DNA of 64,000 nt, taken from positions 1 to 64,000 of the forward strand of contig CALHGE010000008.1 in NCBI GenBank assembly GCA_938029725.1. Reading direction: 5' to 3'. The notes beneath the pieces are model-generated. The model was not told where the DNA came from. It searched no databases and saw only the letters and a program-made list of their open reading frames with translations. This document shows, in pieces, positions 26,554-34,903 of this stretch (the stretch's first letter is position 1; each line of letters starts with the position of its first letter). The position numbers and the translations under genes were made by a program. Source of the stretch: an uncultured Flavobacteriaceae bacterium. GTDB lineage: Bacteria > Bacteroidota > Bacteroidia > Flavobacteriales > Flavobacteriaceae.

Positions 26554-26627
26554 ATTTTCTATTCTTAAAATTTATTTTGGTAATTTGTAGCATCATGAGT
26601 CCAACCCTATTAGAACTTCTAAAAAGT
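26554..26627 (+). repeat. 74-bp direct repeat, copy 1 (leader and start of paralogue 2)
   Basis: Identical to 27298-27371 except for one base. It covers 41 bases upstream of the ATG at 26595 and the first 11 codons (MSPTLLELLKS). Confidence 0.92.
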
Positions 26628-27293
26628 GACTATTACTTACTTTTTTATGCTTGTGCATTATTATTTTCATTGATGAATTATAAAAAGTATTTTGATACTG
26701 TTTTAAAATTCTTGCCCATTATAATTGTCTATACTTTTTTATCCGAAATTTTAGGAATTCTAATACGGGATTATGAAGCTTTCGAACTTATTTTTAAAGA
26801 GGGCTATAGTAGCTACAACCAAGTAATCTTCAACATATATTATTTAGTTTTCTTTCTATATTTTTACTATGTTTATTTCAGAACTATTAAAAACCCTTCT
26901 TTTAAAAAAAACCTCACTTTTGGGTCAATAGTTTTTATCGCTGCAATGATAATCAATAGTTTTTTTCAGAATGCTATAGCTATGCCGCTTATATATGGCC
27001 ATACTATAGGATCTTTAGTACTTATCTATTGCATTGTTAACTATTTCTTAGAATTAAAATCAAAAACAAGAAGATCATTAAGCCAAAATCTTCTTTTTTG
27101 GTTGAGCATAGGGCTTTTAATATTTTATTTTGTCTACCCCTTTGTCCTCTTTGTAGGCTTTTTAGACTATGAAATGTATCAAAAATTGAATTTAAGAAGA
27201 GTACATCATATCTCAATTTCGCTGATGTATGGTTGTTTCATAATCGGCTTTCTAAAAATGCGTCGTATGAAACCAATTCAAGAAGAAGACTGA
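26595..27293 (+). CDS. Multi-pass membrane protein, tandem paralogue 2
   Basis: A 232-residue membrane protein of the same unknown family as its neighbours: MSPTLLELLKS, ALLFSLMNYKKYFDTVLKFLP, YTFLSEILGILI, YYLVFFLYFYYVYF and a final RVHHISISLMYGCFIIGFLK. The ATG at 26595 is chosen over an upstream TTG because the duplicated block conserves it and because an N-terminal extension VICSI is unneeded. It starts 101 bases after paralogue 1, beyond a short gap holding a possible regulatory leader, and ends 45 bases before paralogue 3. Confidence 0.78.
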   Translation: MSPTLLELLKSDYYLLFYACALLFSLMNYKKYFDTVLKFLPIIIVYTFLSEILGILIRDYEAFELIFKEGYSSYNQVIFNIYYLVFFLYFYYVYFRTIKNPSFKKNLTFGSIVFIAAMIINSFFQNAIAMPLIYGHTIGSLVLIYCIVNYFLELKSKTRRSLSQNLLFWLSIGLLIFYFVYPFVLFVGFLDYEMYQKLNLRRVHHISISLMYGCFIIGFLKMRRMKPIQEED

Positions 27294-27297
27294 AACA

Positions 27298-27371
27298 ATT
27301 TTCTATTCTTAAAATTTATTTTGGTAATTTGTAGCATCATGAGTCCAACCCTACTAGAACTTCTAAAAAGT
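27298..27371 (+). repeat. 74-bp direct repeat, copy 2 (leader and start of paralogue 3)
   Basis: Second copy of the block at 26554-26627, starting 4 bases after the stop of paralogue 2. It carries the leader and the first 11 codons of paralogue 3. Confidence 0.92.
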
Positions 27372-28028
27372 AACTATTTTTTTCTGTTATACTTTTTAGT
27401 TTTAGCGATGGCACTTTTTCGGTACCGCAAATACTTCGATAGCGTATTGAAGTATTTCCCCATATTTATGGTCTACACTATTCTTACAGAGGTACTCGCC
27501 TATCTGATTGTATCTTTTGAAACATTTCAAATCAGTTACTCAGAAGAATACCCCTATGCCAACAATTCTGTCTACAACCTTTATGCTTTGTTTTTCTTTT
27601 TCTATTTCTACGCTGTTTTTTACAAAGCAAAAAAAGCAAAAAAAAACAAAGTACGTATTATCTATGGAGGTATTGCCTATGCCATTGCAACGCTAATAAA
27701 TCCATTTTTTGAAGACTGGATTATTTTTCCCCAAACCTATGCTTTAGCGGTTGGGTCAGCTGCTTTGGTGCTGAGCATTATAGCCTATTTTATAGATTCT
27801 AGATACAGGGTAACGAAGAACAACTACCTCCTCATCTGGATTAGTATAGGGCTTTTGATTTTTAGCCTATTCTTTCCGGTGATTATGCTAGCGGCCTTTC
27901 ACTATGAAGAATTTTACTTAGAATTTAATCTTCGGCAAGTACACCATGTAGTAATTGTGGTGATGTACAGTTGCTTTGCTTTAGGTTTTTTACAAATGAA
28001 AGATGAATTCACCTATAAAGACACCTAA
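27339..28028 (+). CDS. Multi-pass membrane protein, tandem paralogue 3
   Basis: A 229-residue membrane protein beginning MSPTLLELLKSNYFFLLYFL. It has the same layout as paralogue 2: MALFRYRKYFDSVLKYFPIF, YTILTEVLAYLI, YALFFFFYFYAVFYKAKK, and a last helix after RQVHHVVIVVMYSCFALGFLQM. Outside the identical first 11 codons the two diverge strongly in sequence while keeping the helix pattern. Function unknown. It converges on rpsT, with a bidirectional hairpin between. Confidence 0.78.
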   Translation: MSPTLLELLKSNYFFLLYFLVLAMALFRYRKYFDSVLKYFPIFMVYTILTEVLAYLIVSFETFQISYSEEYPYANNSVYNLYALFFFFYFYAVFYKAKKAKKNKVRIIYGGIAYAIATLINPFFEDWIIFPQTYALAVGSAALVLSIIAYFIDSRYRVTKNNYLLIWISIGLLIFSLFFPVIMLAAFHYEEFYLEFNLRQVHHVVIVVMYSCFALGFLQMKDEFTYKDT

Positions 28029-28045
28029 TTAAAAGTAGCGATAAC

Positions 28046-28080
28046 AAAAAATGCCCTAACTCTCGTCAAGGCATTTTAAA
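28046..28080. terminator. Bidirectional terminator between paralogue 3 and rpsT
   Basis: An 8-bp stem AAAATGCC/GGCATTTT (28048-28055 with 28070-28077) has T-rich flanks on both strands and lies between convergent stops. Confidence 0.65.
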
Positions 28081-28098
28081 TGTTTTAAAAACAAAAAA

Positions 28099-28350
28099 TT
28101 ACATTGCTGCAACGTGCTTTGCCAAGCTACTTTTTAAATTAGCTGCTTTGTTACTATGAATGATGTTACGCTTCGCTAAACGATCAATCATACTAACAAC
28201 ACTTGGCACCAAAGCCTCAACATCTTTTTTCTTCTCTTCAGAACGCAATTTTTTCAATGCATTACGCATTGTTTTATGTTGGTATCTGTTACGAAGACGT
28301 ACGGCTTCGTTTCTTCTGATTCTCTTTAATGCTGACTTGTGATTTGCCAT
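28099..28350 (-). CDS. rpsT: 30S ribosomal protein S20
   Basis: An 83-residue basic, helical protein with the S20 pattern [20 protein letters not shown], then [31 protein letters not shown] and [16 protein letters not shown]. It binds 16S rRNA early in small-subunit assembly. It is transcribed in the same direction as the two tRNA-Glu genes and proS upstream. Confidence 0.97.
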   Translation of the reverse strand: MANHKSALKRIRRNEAVRLRNRYQHKTMRNALKKLRSEEKKKDVEALVPSVVSMIDRLAKRNIIHSNKAANLKSSLAKHVAAM

Positions 28351-28408
28351 CTTTTATCTCTTGATTATTTTTTTATTCTTTCTACTTCAATCCCTCTCGA
28401 ACCTTTTG

Positions 28409-28480
28409 TAGTCCGTAGGGGAATCGAACCCCTGTTACCAGGATGAAAACCTGGCGTCCTAACCCCTAGACGAACGGACC
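28409..28480 (-). tRNA. tRNA-Glu (anticodon TTC), copy 2 in transcription order
   Basis: A 72-base cloverleaf. The anticodon arm CCAGG-TTTTCAT-CCTGG gives anticodon TTC, the T arm is CAGGGGTTCGATTCCCCT-like, and the acceptor GGTCCGT pairs with ACGGACT. CCA is not encoded. It is identical over the whole length to 28556-28627. Confidence 0.96.
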
Positions 28481-28555
28481 ATTTCTTAATGAAAATGGAT
28501 AATTAAAAATGGTACAATACCAATCTTCAATTTTTTCAACTTTTCAATAAACTTG

Positions 28556-28627
28556 TAGTCCGTAGGGGAATCGAACCCCTGTTACCAGGATGAAAACCTG
28601 GCGTCCTAACCCCTAGACGAACGGACC
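28556..28627 (-). tRNA. tRNA-Glu (anticodon TTC), copy 1 in transcription order
   Basis: Identical in sequence to the tRNA at 28409-28480, separated by a 75-base A/T-rich spacer. Same anticodon TTC. Both lie between proS and rpsT on the minus strand and may be processed from one transcript. Confidence 0.96.
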
Positions 28628-28706
28628 ATTACTTTGCGCAATTGCGGATGCAAAAATACAATTATTTTTAACTATCACAACACCTGATTATTATTTTTTG
28701 AATCTT

Positions 28707-30182
28707 TTAATATGCTTTTGCAAAAAGTACCCGATGAGATGATGGTTTTCCGGTCACCATACAGCTTCCTTCTTCTTCCTTCACATCAATAGGAATGCAC
28801 CGTATGGTAGCTTTCGTCTCTTCTTTGATTCGATCTTCAGTTTCTATAGTGCCATCCCAATGCGCAGATATAAATCCGCCTTTTTCTTCTAAAACTTTCT
28901 TAAACTCGTCATATGAGTCTACAGGTGTGACATGTTCTTCTCTATAATCAAAAGCTTTTTGGTAAATATTCCTTTGAATATCCTCCATCAAGAACTCAAT
29001 TTTAGCAACTACCTCATCAGCAGGAATCGTTTCTTTCTCTAAGGTATCTCTTCTTGCAACTTCATAGGTGCCATTTTCTAAGTCACGTTGGCCAATTGCC
29101 AAGCGCACAGGCACCCCCTTCAATTCATATTCGTTGAATTTAAAACCTGGCTTGTGTGTATCGCGATTATCGAATTTCACTGAAATACCTTTAGCCCGTA
29201 GTTCTTTTACCAAAGGATTTATCTTTTCAGAAATAAGCGCTAACTGTTCTAAGCCTTTATAGATAGGCACAATAACTACTTGAATAGGTGCTAATTTTGG
29301 AGGAAGAACCAAACCGTTATCATCGCTATGCGTCATTACCAAAGCGCCCATCAATCTGGTCGAAACACCCCAAGAAGAAGCCCAAACATATTCTTTTTTT
29401 CCTTCTTTCGTAGCGAATTTCACATCAAATGCTTTCGCGAAATTTTGGCCTAAAAAGTGAGATGTACCTGCTTGCAATGCTTTTCCGTCTTGCATTAAAG
29501 CTTCTATACAATAGGTTTCTAACGCACCTGCAAAACGCTCACTTTCTGTTTTTAAACCTTTTATAACAGGCATTGCCATATGCTCTTCCGCGAATTCTGC
29601 ATAAACATTCATCATTTGCTCCGCTTCCGCTACGGCTTCTTTTTCTGTAGCGTGCGCAGTATGACCTTCTTGCCACAAAAATTCTGCAGTACGCAGAAAA
29701 AGACGCGTACGCATTTCCCAGCGAACTACGTTCGCCCATTGATTTATCAATAAAGGCAAATCTCTGTACGACTGAATCCATCGTCTATACGTATCCCAGA
29801 TAATCGTTTCTGATGTTGGCCTTACAATCAACTCCTCTTCTAGTTTAGCATCTGGATCAACTATAATACCGCTTCCATCTTCTGCATTCTTTAGCCGATA
29901 ATGTGTAACTACTGCACATTCTTTAGCAAAGCCTTCCACATGGCTTGCCTCTTTGCTTAAATACGATTTTGGAATAAGTAAAGGAAAATAGGCATTTTCA
30001 TGACCCGTTTCCTTGAACATCTTATCCAATTGCGCTTGCATTTTTTCCCAAATAGCAAATCCGTAAGGCTTGATCACCATACATCCACGAACTCCCGAGT
30101 TTTCGGCTAAATCAGCCTTTACAACGAGTTCGTTATACCATTTAGAATAATCTTCGTTTCTTGTCGTTAAATTTTTACCCAT
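28707..30182 (-). CDS. proS: Prolyl-tRNA synthetase (archaeal/eukaryote-type)
   Basis: A 491-residue class II synthetase of the short type lacking the editing insert: [33 protein letters not shown] (motif 1 region), [16 protein letters not shown] and [20 protein letters not shown] (motif 2), [20 protein letters not shown], and [20 protein letters not shown] (motif 3). The anticodon-binding domain follows ([29 protein letters not shown]) and the extra C-terminal zinc-type domain ends RVLFAKAY, as in ProS type 3. It charges tRNA-Pro. It is divergent from the SR-rich lipoprotein gene. Confidence 0.96.
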   Translation of the reverse strand: MGKNLTTRNEDYSKWYNELVVKADLAENSGVRGCMVIKPYGFAIWEKMQAQLDKMFKETGHENAYFPLLIPKSYLSKEASHVEGFAKECAVVTHYRLKNAEDGSGIIVDPDAKLEEELIVRPTSETIIWDTYRRWIQSYRDLPLLINQWANVVRWEMRTRLFLRTAEFLWQEGHTAHATEKEAVAEAEQMMNVYAEFAEEHMAMPVIKGLKTESERFAGALETYCIEALMQDGKALQAGTSHFLGQNFAKAFDVKFATKEGKKEYVWASSWGVSTRLMGALVMTHSDDNGLVLPPKLAPIQVVIVPIYKGLEQLALISEKINPLVKELRAKGISVKFDNRDTHKPGFKFNEYELKGVPVRLAIGQRDLENGTYEVARRDTLEKETIPADEVVAKIEFLMEDIQRNIYQKAFDYREEHVTPVDSYDEFKKVLEEKGGFISAHWDGTIETEDRIKEETKATIRCIPIDVKEEEGSCMVTGKPSSHRVLFAKAY

Positions 30183-30194
30183 TTCTTAAGTTTG

Positions 30195-30244
30195 GCACAA
30201 AACTTGTGCTAATTAAATCCTAATAGTTGGTAAAACTAACTATT
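30195..30244. promoter_or_regulatory. Two inverted repeats between proS and the SR-rich gene
   Basis: GCACAA-AAC-TTGTGC (30195-30209) and AATAGTT...AACTATT (30222-30228 with 30238-30244) both lie in the 93-base divergent region. Either could be an operator; neither matches a site I know. Confidence 0.3.
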
Positions 30245-30275
30245 TTTATAATGTTCAACAATTTAAATTACAACG

Positions 30276-31631
30276 ATGATACAATCCCTACACCTTCAAA
30301 AAATTCGCAGTGCAGCTCTAGTGGCTGTAATCGGTCTTTTCGTGGTTTCTTGTGGTTCTTACCAACAGACATCATATTATGATAATGATGGTATTTACAG
30401 CTCTAATGAAACTCGTGTAGCTGTGGAAAGAGCTCCTCGCCAGATGCAACAAAGACAGCAGCAACAAAGACAGCAGCAAGTCGAGGACAATACCTATACC
30501 AATTATTTTGGACAAAAAGCAAATGAGTTTGATGAAATTCTAGGTAATGAAATATTTACTGATGTCGACACCTACTCTGGCGTCGCAGCAAATGATAGTA
30601 TTACAGACGTTGACCTAAGAGATTACTATGCTTCTGATAATGATTATGCAGCTAATGCTGGATGGGGCGATAACCCAACAAGTGTTAGCATTAACATTAT
30701 TGACAACGGATGGAACAACTGGGGTGGTGCTGGATTTGGCTGGAACGACCCTTGGTTATGGAATCGTGGCGGCTTTGGCTGGAACAACTGGGGCTGGGGC
30801 GGAGGCTTTGGATGGAACAGATGGAACAGATGGAATCGCGGAGGCTTTGGTTGGAACAACTGGGGCTGGGGCGGCAATGGCGGTTTCGGATGGGGCGGTT
30901 ATGGCTTCGCTAATGCCTGGTGTCCTCCTTTTGGTTATGGCTATGCAAACCAGGGCTTCTACGGAAATAGAGGCTATGCCTATAACTCCGGAAGACGTGG
31001 TTATTATAACAGAAACACACTATCTAGAAACAACTCAAGAGTAGCTTCAGCAAGAACACGCGGCAGATCAAGCTTGAATACATCAAGATCAGCAGCAGCA
31101 TCGAAATATAGAAGTAATAGAACGGCAAGCAGATCAGGTGTAAGTAGAGGTACAACCGCTAGAAGCTCTAGAAACACAAGAAGTGGTGTTGCTTCAAGGC
31201 GCACCGTGGGTGTAGATCAAAATCGTTCGTACAGAACGAGCAGAAGCACAAGGGCAACTCCGCGCTATAACAACTCTTCAAGAAGTAATCAATATGCTAG
31301 AAATACTACCCCTAGAAGCAATACCTACCAACGTGGGGCTGCCAATTCGAGAAGTACGACAAGATCTTCAGCACCCAGAACTTCAACGTATAGAAGCTCA
31401 GGAAGCAGAACTCGAAGTAGCGGCACTTCAGCAAGAAGCTCTTCATCGAGAAGCAACAATTACAGATCATCAGGTCGTAGTTCGAGCTCTAGAAGCAGTA
31501 GCGCTAGAAGTTCAGGTAGTAGCTCAAGAAGTTCTAGCAGCGCTAGAAGTTCTGGCGGCTCTTCAAGATCCTCTTCTGGAAGCTCTAGGTCTTCAGGCGG
31601 CAGCAGGTCTTCAAGTAGAGGAAGGAATTAG
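30276..31631 (+). CDS. Low-complexity lipoprotein: Gly/Trp/Asn-rich then Ser/Arg-rich
   Basis: A 451-residue protein of striking composition. Lipoprotein signal (VIGLFVVSCGS, lipid Cys 26), a Gln-rich tract (QQRQQQQRQQQ, about 55-66), and an acidic region (about 70-135, FDEILGNEIFTDVDTYSG). Then comes a Gly/Trp/Asn/Phe block (about 147-215) built of GFGWNNWGWGG and WNRWNRGGFGW units, a Tyr/Gly stretch, and a Ser/Arg/Thr tail (about 240-451) dominated by RSSS/SRSS/SARSS. No enzymatic domain is visible. The aromatic-glycine block and basic tail suggest a structural, sticky or polyanion-binding surface protein; this is inference. It lies 31 bases before a FadL-type porin gene on the same strand. 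Confidence 0.8.
   Translation: MIQSLHLQKIRSAALVAVIGLFVVSCGSYQQTSYYDNDGIYSSNETRVAVERAPRQMQQRQQQQRQQQVEDNTYTNYFGQKANEFDEILGNEIFTDVDTYSGVAANDSITDVDLRDYYASDNDYAANAGWGDNPTSVSINIIDNGWNNWGGAGFGWNDPWLWNRGGFGWNNWGWGGGFGWNRWNRWNRGGFGWNNWGWGGNGGFGWGGYGFANAWCPPFGYGYANQGFYGNRGYAYNSGRRGYYNRNTLSRNNSRVASARTRGRSSLNTSRSAAASKYRSNRTASRSGVSRGTTARSSRNTRSGVASRRTVGVDQNRSYRTSRSTRATPRYNNSSRSNQYARNTTPRSNTYQRGAANSRSTTRSSAPRTSTYRSSGSRTRSSGTSARSSSSRSNNYRSSGRSSSSRSSSARSSGSSSRSSSSARSSGGSSRSSSGSSRSSGGSRSSSRGRN
30714..30920 (+). repeat. Gly/Trp/Asn-coding repeat tract
   Basis: Imperfect in-frame repeats encode GFGWNNWGWGG and WNRWNRWNRGG units (residues about 147-215). Trp is a rare residue, so its density here is exceptional. 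Confidence 0.85.
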
Positions 31632-31662
31632 ATCCTAAACATACAGATTAAAATTAAAAAAA

Positions 31663-33177
31663 ATGAAAAGACATATAACTTTCATATTAGTATTGGTATG
31701 TTCAATTGCCAGCGCTCAAAACATCAATGATGTACTGCGCTACAGTTCAGAAAACTTGCAAGGAACAGCTCGCTTTCAAGGAATGGGTGGTGCTTTTGGA
31801 GCGCTTGGTGGAGATTTATCAGCACTAAATGTCAACCCAGCTGGTTCGGCAGTTTTCAATAATAACCTCGCAACGGTTTCTGGCACCCTTTACAATCGCA
31901 ATAATGCAATCCGTTACAACGGAAGCCTTAGCGATACAGCCGCTAGTTATGCCGAAATAAATCAGGCTGGTGGAGTTTTGGTTTTCAAGAACACCAACCC
32001 AGATTCAGGCTGGAATAAAGTGGTTTTAGCTATAAACTATGACATAACTCAAAATTTTGATAATAGCATAATTGCTTCTGGCACCAGCGCAGAGGGCATT
32101 GATAACTACTTTTTAGATTTCGCACAAGGCGTTCCTTTTGGTGATATTCAGCTTCAAGAAGGTGAATTTATTGAAGATGCCTATTTAGATATAGGGGCAA
32201 GCCTAGGTTTTGGAGACCAACAAGCTTTCTTAGGATATTTTGGTGGAATCATAGACCCTATTTCTATGGAAGATTCAAATACAGGGTATATCAGTAACAC
32301 TGGGTACAGCACAGTAAATCAAGAATTCTCTAGTATTACATCAGGGTATAATAGCAAATTCACCCTAAATGTAGCCTCGCAATACCAAGAGAGATTACAT
32401 ATAGGAGCTTCCTTAAACTTTCATAATATACTTTACAATACGTATAATGAATTTACTGAAACAGGATATAATGTTGATTCTGAAATACAACGAACAAGCT
32501 TCGACAATAGGCTATTCACAGAAGGCACAGGAATCTCTCTCAATATTGGAGCAATTGCAAAGTTGAACGACTTCGTTCGTATAGGTGGAAGCTATCAATC
32601 TCCTACTTGGTATCGATTAGAAGATCAGCTATCGCAGCGTATTTCATCTGATTTAGCAGATGATGATATCGATTTCATCAATTTTGACAGAGTTACTATT
32701 TTTCCAAGATATAACTTAAAAACACCGGCAAAAATAACCGGAAGCTTAGCGCTCATATTCGGTAAAAACGGATTATTCAGTTTCGATTATGGCTACCAAG
32801 ACATGTCAAATGCAAAACTTGGACCTACAAGCGATGTAAACTTTGCAGCGGTAAACACCACGGTTGCCAACGAATTACGCGCTGTAAGTTCATTTCGTTT
32901 CGGGGGAGAGTATCGCATCGAAAGATTTAGTTTGAGGGCTGGTTATCACTATGAGGAGAGTCCATTAAACAGTTCTAACGCAGCAATTGGCGATGGTCAT
33001 TTAGAAGGAATTTCAGGAGGAATCGGATATAATTTTGGCAGCAGTCGTTTAGATTTAGCGATTAACCGAACAGAACGCGATATGGAACAAGGCTTATTTG
33101 ACACAGGCATCAATACACCTGCTCTTGTAAACGGGGTATCTGCGAATGGTACTTTAAGTTATACGATTAATTTTTAA
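31663..33177 (+). CDS. OmpP1/FadL/TodX-family outer-membrane transporter
   Basis: A 504-residue beta-barrel protein: signal peptide (to SIASAQ, residue 19), then the family hallmark near the N-terminus, RFQGMGGAFGALGGDLSALN followed by NPAG. Many alternating strands follow, ending SYTINF with a C-terminal Phe suited to BAM assembly. FadL homologues carry hydrophobic compounds across the outer membrane. The ligand here is unknown. It follows the SR-rich lipoprotein gene by 31 bases, suggesting co-expression at the outer membrane. Confidence 0.9.
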   Translation: MKRHITFILVLVCSIASAQNINDVLRYSSENLQGTARFQGMGGAFGALGGDLSALNVNPAGSAVFNNNLATVSGTLYNRNNAIRYNGSLSDTAASYAEINQAGGVLVFKNTNPDSGWNKVVLAINYDITQNFDNSIIASGTSAEGIDNYFLDFAQGVPFGDIQLQEGEFIEDAYLDIGASLGFGDQQAFLGYFGGIIDPISMEDSNTGYISNTGYSTVNQEFSSITSGYNSKFTLNVASQYQERLHIGASLNFHNILYNTYNEFTETGYNVDSEIQRTSFDNRLFTEGTGISLNIGAIAKLNDFVRIGGSYQSPTWYRLEDQLSQRISSDLADDDIDFINFDRVTIFPRYNLKTPAKITGSLALIFGKNGLFSFDYGYQDMSNAKLGPTSDVNFAAVNTTVANELRAVSSFRFGGEYRIERFSLRAGYHYEESPLNSSNAAIGDGHLEGISGGIGYNFGSSRLDLAINRTERDMEQGLFDTGINTPALVNGVSANGTLSYTINF

Positions 33178-33261
33178 TATGCACCGCGATTACGAGTACC
33201 AAGAAACAAATAGATTGCTTCGTCACTAAAGGCTACTTGTAATGATTGGTTTTAGACTATT

Positions 33262-33306
33262 AAAAAAGAAACCCATCTCACTCGTGAGATGGGTTTCTTT
33301 TTTTTG
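33262..33306. terminator. Bidirectional terminator between FadL-type and T9SS genes
   Basis: A long stem (AAAGAAACCCATCTCAC with its complement, 33262-33281 and 33284-33303) is followed by T-runs on both strands, between convergent genes. Confidence 0.88.
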
Positions 33307-33321
33307 TTTTACCAGAGCCTT

Positions 33322-34779
33322 CTAACGCTTTAAAGTAAAGTGCGTTTTTCTGGTTTTAGCAACTAAAGCTCCATTCTCTTGTTCACCATATTCAAAGCGG
33401 AACCAATAATCTGACGAAGGCATTGGTTGGCCATTAAAAGTACCATCCCAACCGCCTGTAGTGCCAAGCTGTTTTATAAGTTTCCCAAATCGGTCAAAAA
33501 CAAATACCACTGGATCTTCTAAAGTTTCTGCTCCGAAGACATTCCAAGTTTCATGAATTCCATCTCCATTGGGCGTGAAAAACTTAGGGTATCCTATAAC
33601 CAAAAACTCTATTGCATCCGTAATTCCGCATCCATTTTTATCGTTTATGATAACGGTATTCAATCCTGGAGGAACATCTAAGAAAATAGGATCATCTTGA
33701 AACTCTCCGCCATTTATAGCATACTCATAACTACTGTCTCCTAAAACATTAAACTGTATATTATTTTGATCAGGGTCAATAGATAGATTTCTATCCAAGA
33801 TTTCTACAGGGTTTGTAGGGTCTAATATCGGCGGCCCGTAAAAGGTGATTAATATACCTCCAATATCAGCAACGGTGACAGGTGTTCCGGTAACTGTTGT
33901 AATTACAGCAAAATAACGACCCGTATTCGGACTGGTTACCACAAATTCAGCACCAAAAGGCCCCGTACCTGTTAAATTAGCATCAATGGTACCGTCATCA
34001 TCATAATCAACAGACCAAGCCACGTTTGCTATATCAGCACCTGCAGGAGAATTAAGAGCACTTAGGGTAATTGCAGGGTCGTCAATACACGCTACAATAT
34101 CAAGACCTAAGAACTCGTCTCTCAACGTACAATCTATCGCCATATTTTGGTCTGCTTCAACCGAACTTCCTGTAAATGTGAACATGAAAGATTCTGCATC
34201 GTCATTAAAATTTGTATTGTAATTATTAATTAGCACATAATAAATTTCGCCGGGCTGCACCTCTAACCACTCATCGTAGGTATTTAAACTTTGTTTTAAA
34301 AAGGGCGCTCCTTCTTGACCACTTATTGGGTTTACACCGATTCCAGTAAAGTTGGTGTCGTTGACTTCGTAATTACAACGAATAGGTTGGGCAAGCCCAG
34401 TGCTAATATCACCACAATTTACATCTGGACCATAGACCGCAAAATCCCATTCGGCAGTTACTGTAGCACCAAATACCGGCAAGGCTTCAATATCAAAACC
34501 CACTTGGCCTCCGGTACCTGCCCGAAAAACATACCAGGAAGTGTTATTTTCAATATTTGCGGAGCTATTACTTCCCTTTTCTAAACAACCTGTCTGAAGG
34601 ATTACATCGGGGTCGAAATCATCGATATCACCCGTGCCATCGACCTCTGGCATAATAGTAACAAGACCATCTGCACATATAGGTATAGCGGTTCTACAAT
34701 CTGCTGAATTAGGAGATTGGGCGGTTGCTAAAAACGAAGCCAATAGAAAACAACACAGGACGCAAAGAAGTGTTCGCAT
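33322..34779 (-). CDS. T9SS type B secreted protein, paralogue A
   Basis: A 485-residue secreted protein: signal peptide (to FLATAQ), an N-terminal region with SADCRTAIPICADG, CLEKGSNSSANIENNTSWYV and AEWDFAVYGPDVNCGD, then Ig/PKD-like beta domains. The C-terminal gliding-motility-type sorting domain (about 395-485) holds GYPKFFTPNGDGIHETWNV, VFVFDRFGKLIKQL, GGWDGTFNGQPMPSSDYWF and ends THFTLKR. Type B CTDs are recognised by the type IX secretion machinery, so the protein is exported to the surface or medium. The N-terminal domain resembles that of the next gene upstream. Its specific role (adhesion, binding) is unknown. Confidence 0.88.
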   Translation of the reverse strand: MRTLLCVLCCFLLASFLATAQSPNSADCRTAIPICADGLVTIMPEVDGTGDIDDFDPDVILQTGCLEKGSNSSANIENNTSWYVFRAGTGGQVGFDIEALPVFGATVTAEWDFAVYGPDVNCGDISTGLAQPIRCNYEVNDTNFTGIGVNPISGQEGAPFLKQSLNTYDEWLEVQPGEIYYVLINNYNTNFNDDAESFMFTFTGSSVEADQNMAIDCTLRDEFLGLDIVACIDDPAITLSALNSPAGADIANVAWSVDYDDDGTIDANLTGTGPFGAEFVVTSPNTGRYFAVITTVTGTPVTVADIGGILITFYGPPILDPTNPVEILDRNLSIDPDQNNIQFNVLGDSSYEYAINGGEFQDDPIFLDVPPGLNTVIINDKNGCGITDAIEFLVIGYPKFFTPNGDGIHETWNVFGAETLEDPVVFVFDRFGKLIKQLGTTGGWDGTFNGQPMPSSDYWFRFEYGEQENGALVAKTRKTHFTLKR

Positions 34780-34903
34780 AGATTTTTTGGGCTAAATAAA
34801 AGGTGTAATTCTATAAAGACTATAACTCTAGCTAGATAGATTTAGTATGTTTTGCCGATTATTTATGCTGTTAATCGATGAACTGTATGTGTGATAAAAA
34901 AAA

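Noticed and set aside
30628-31638. Overlapping open frames in both strands across the GW/SR-rich gene
   Set aside because: Repetitive codons leave other frames open; only the frame at 30276 has a signal peptide and a sensible start.
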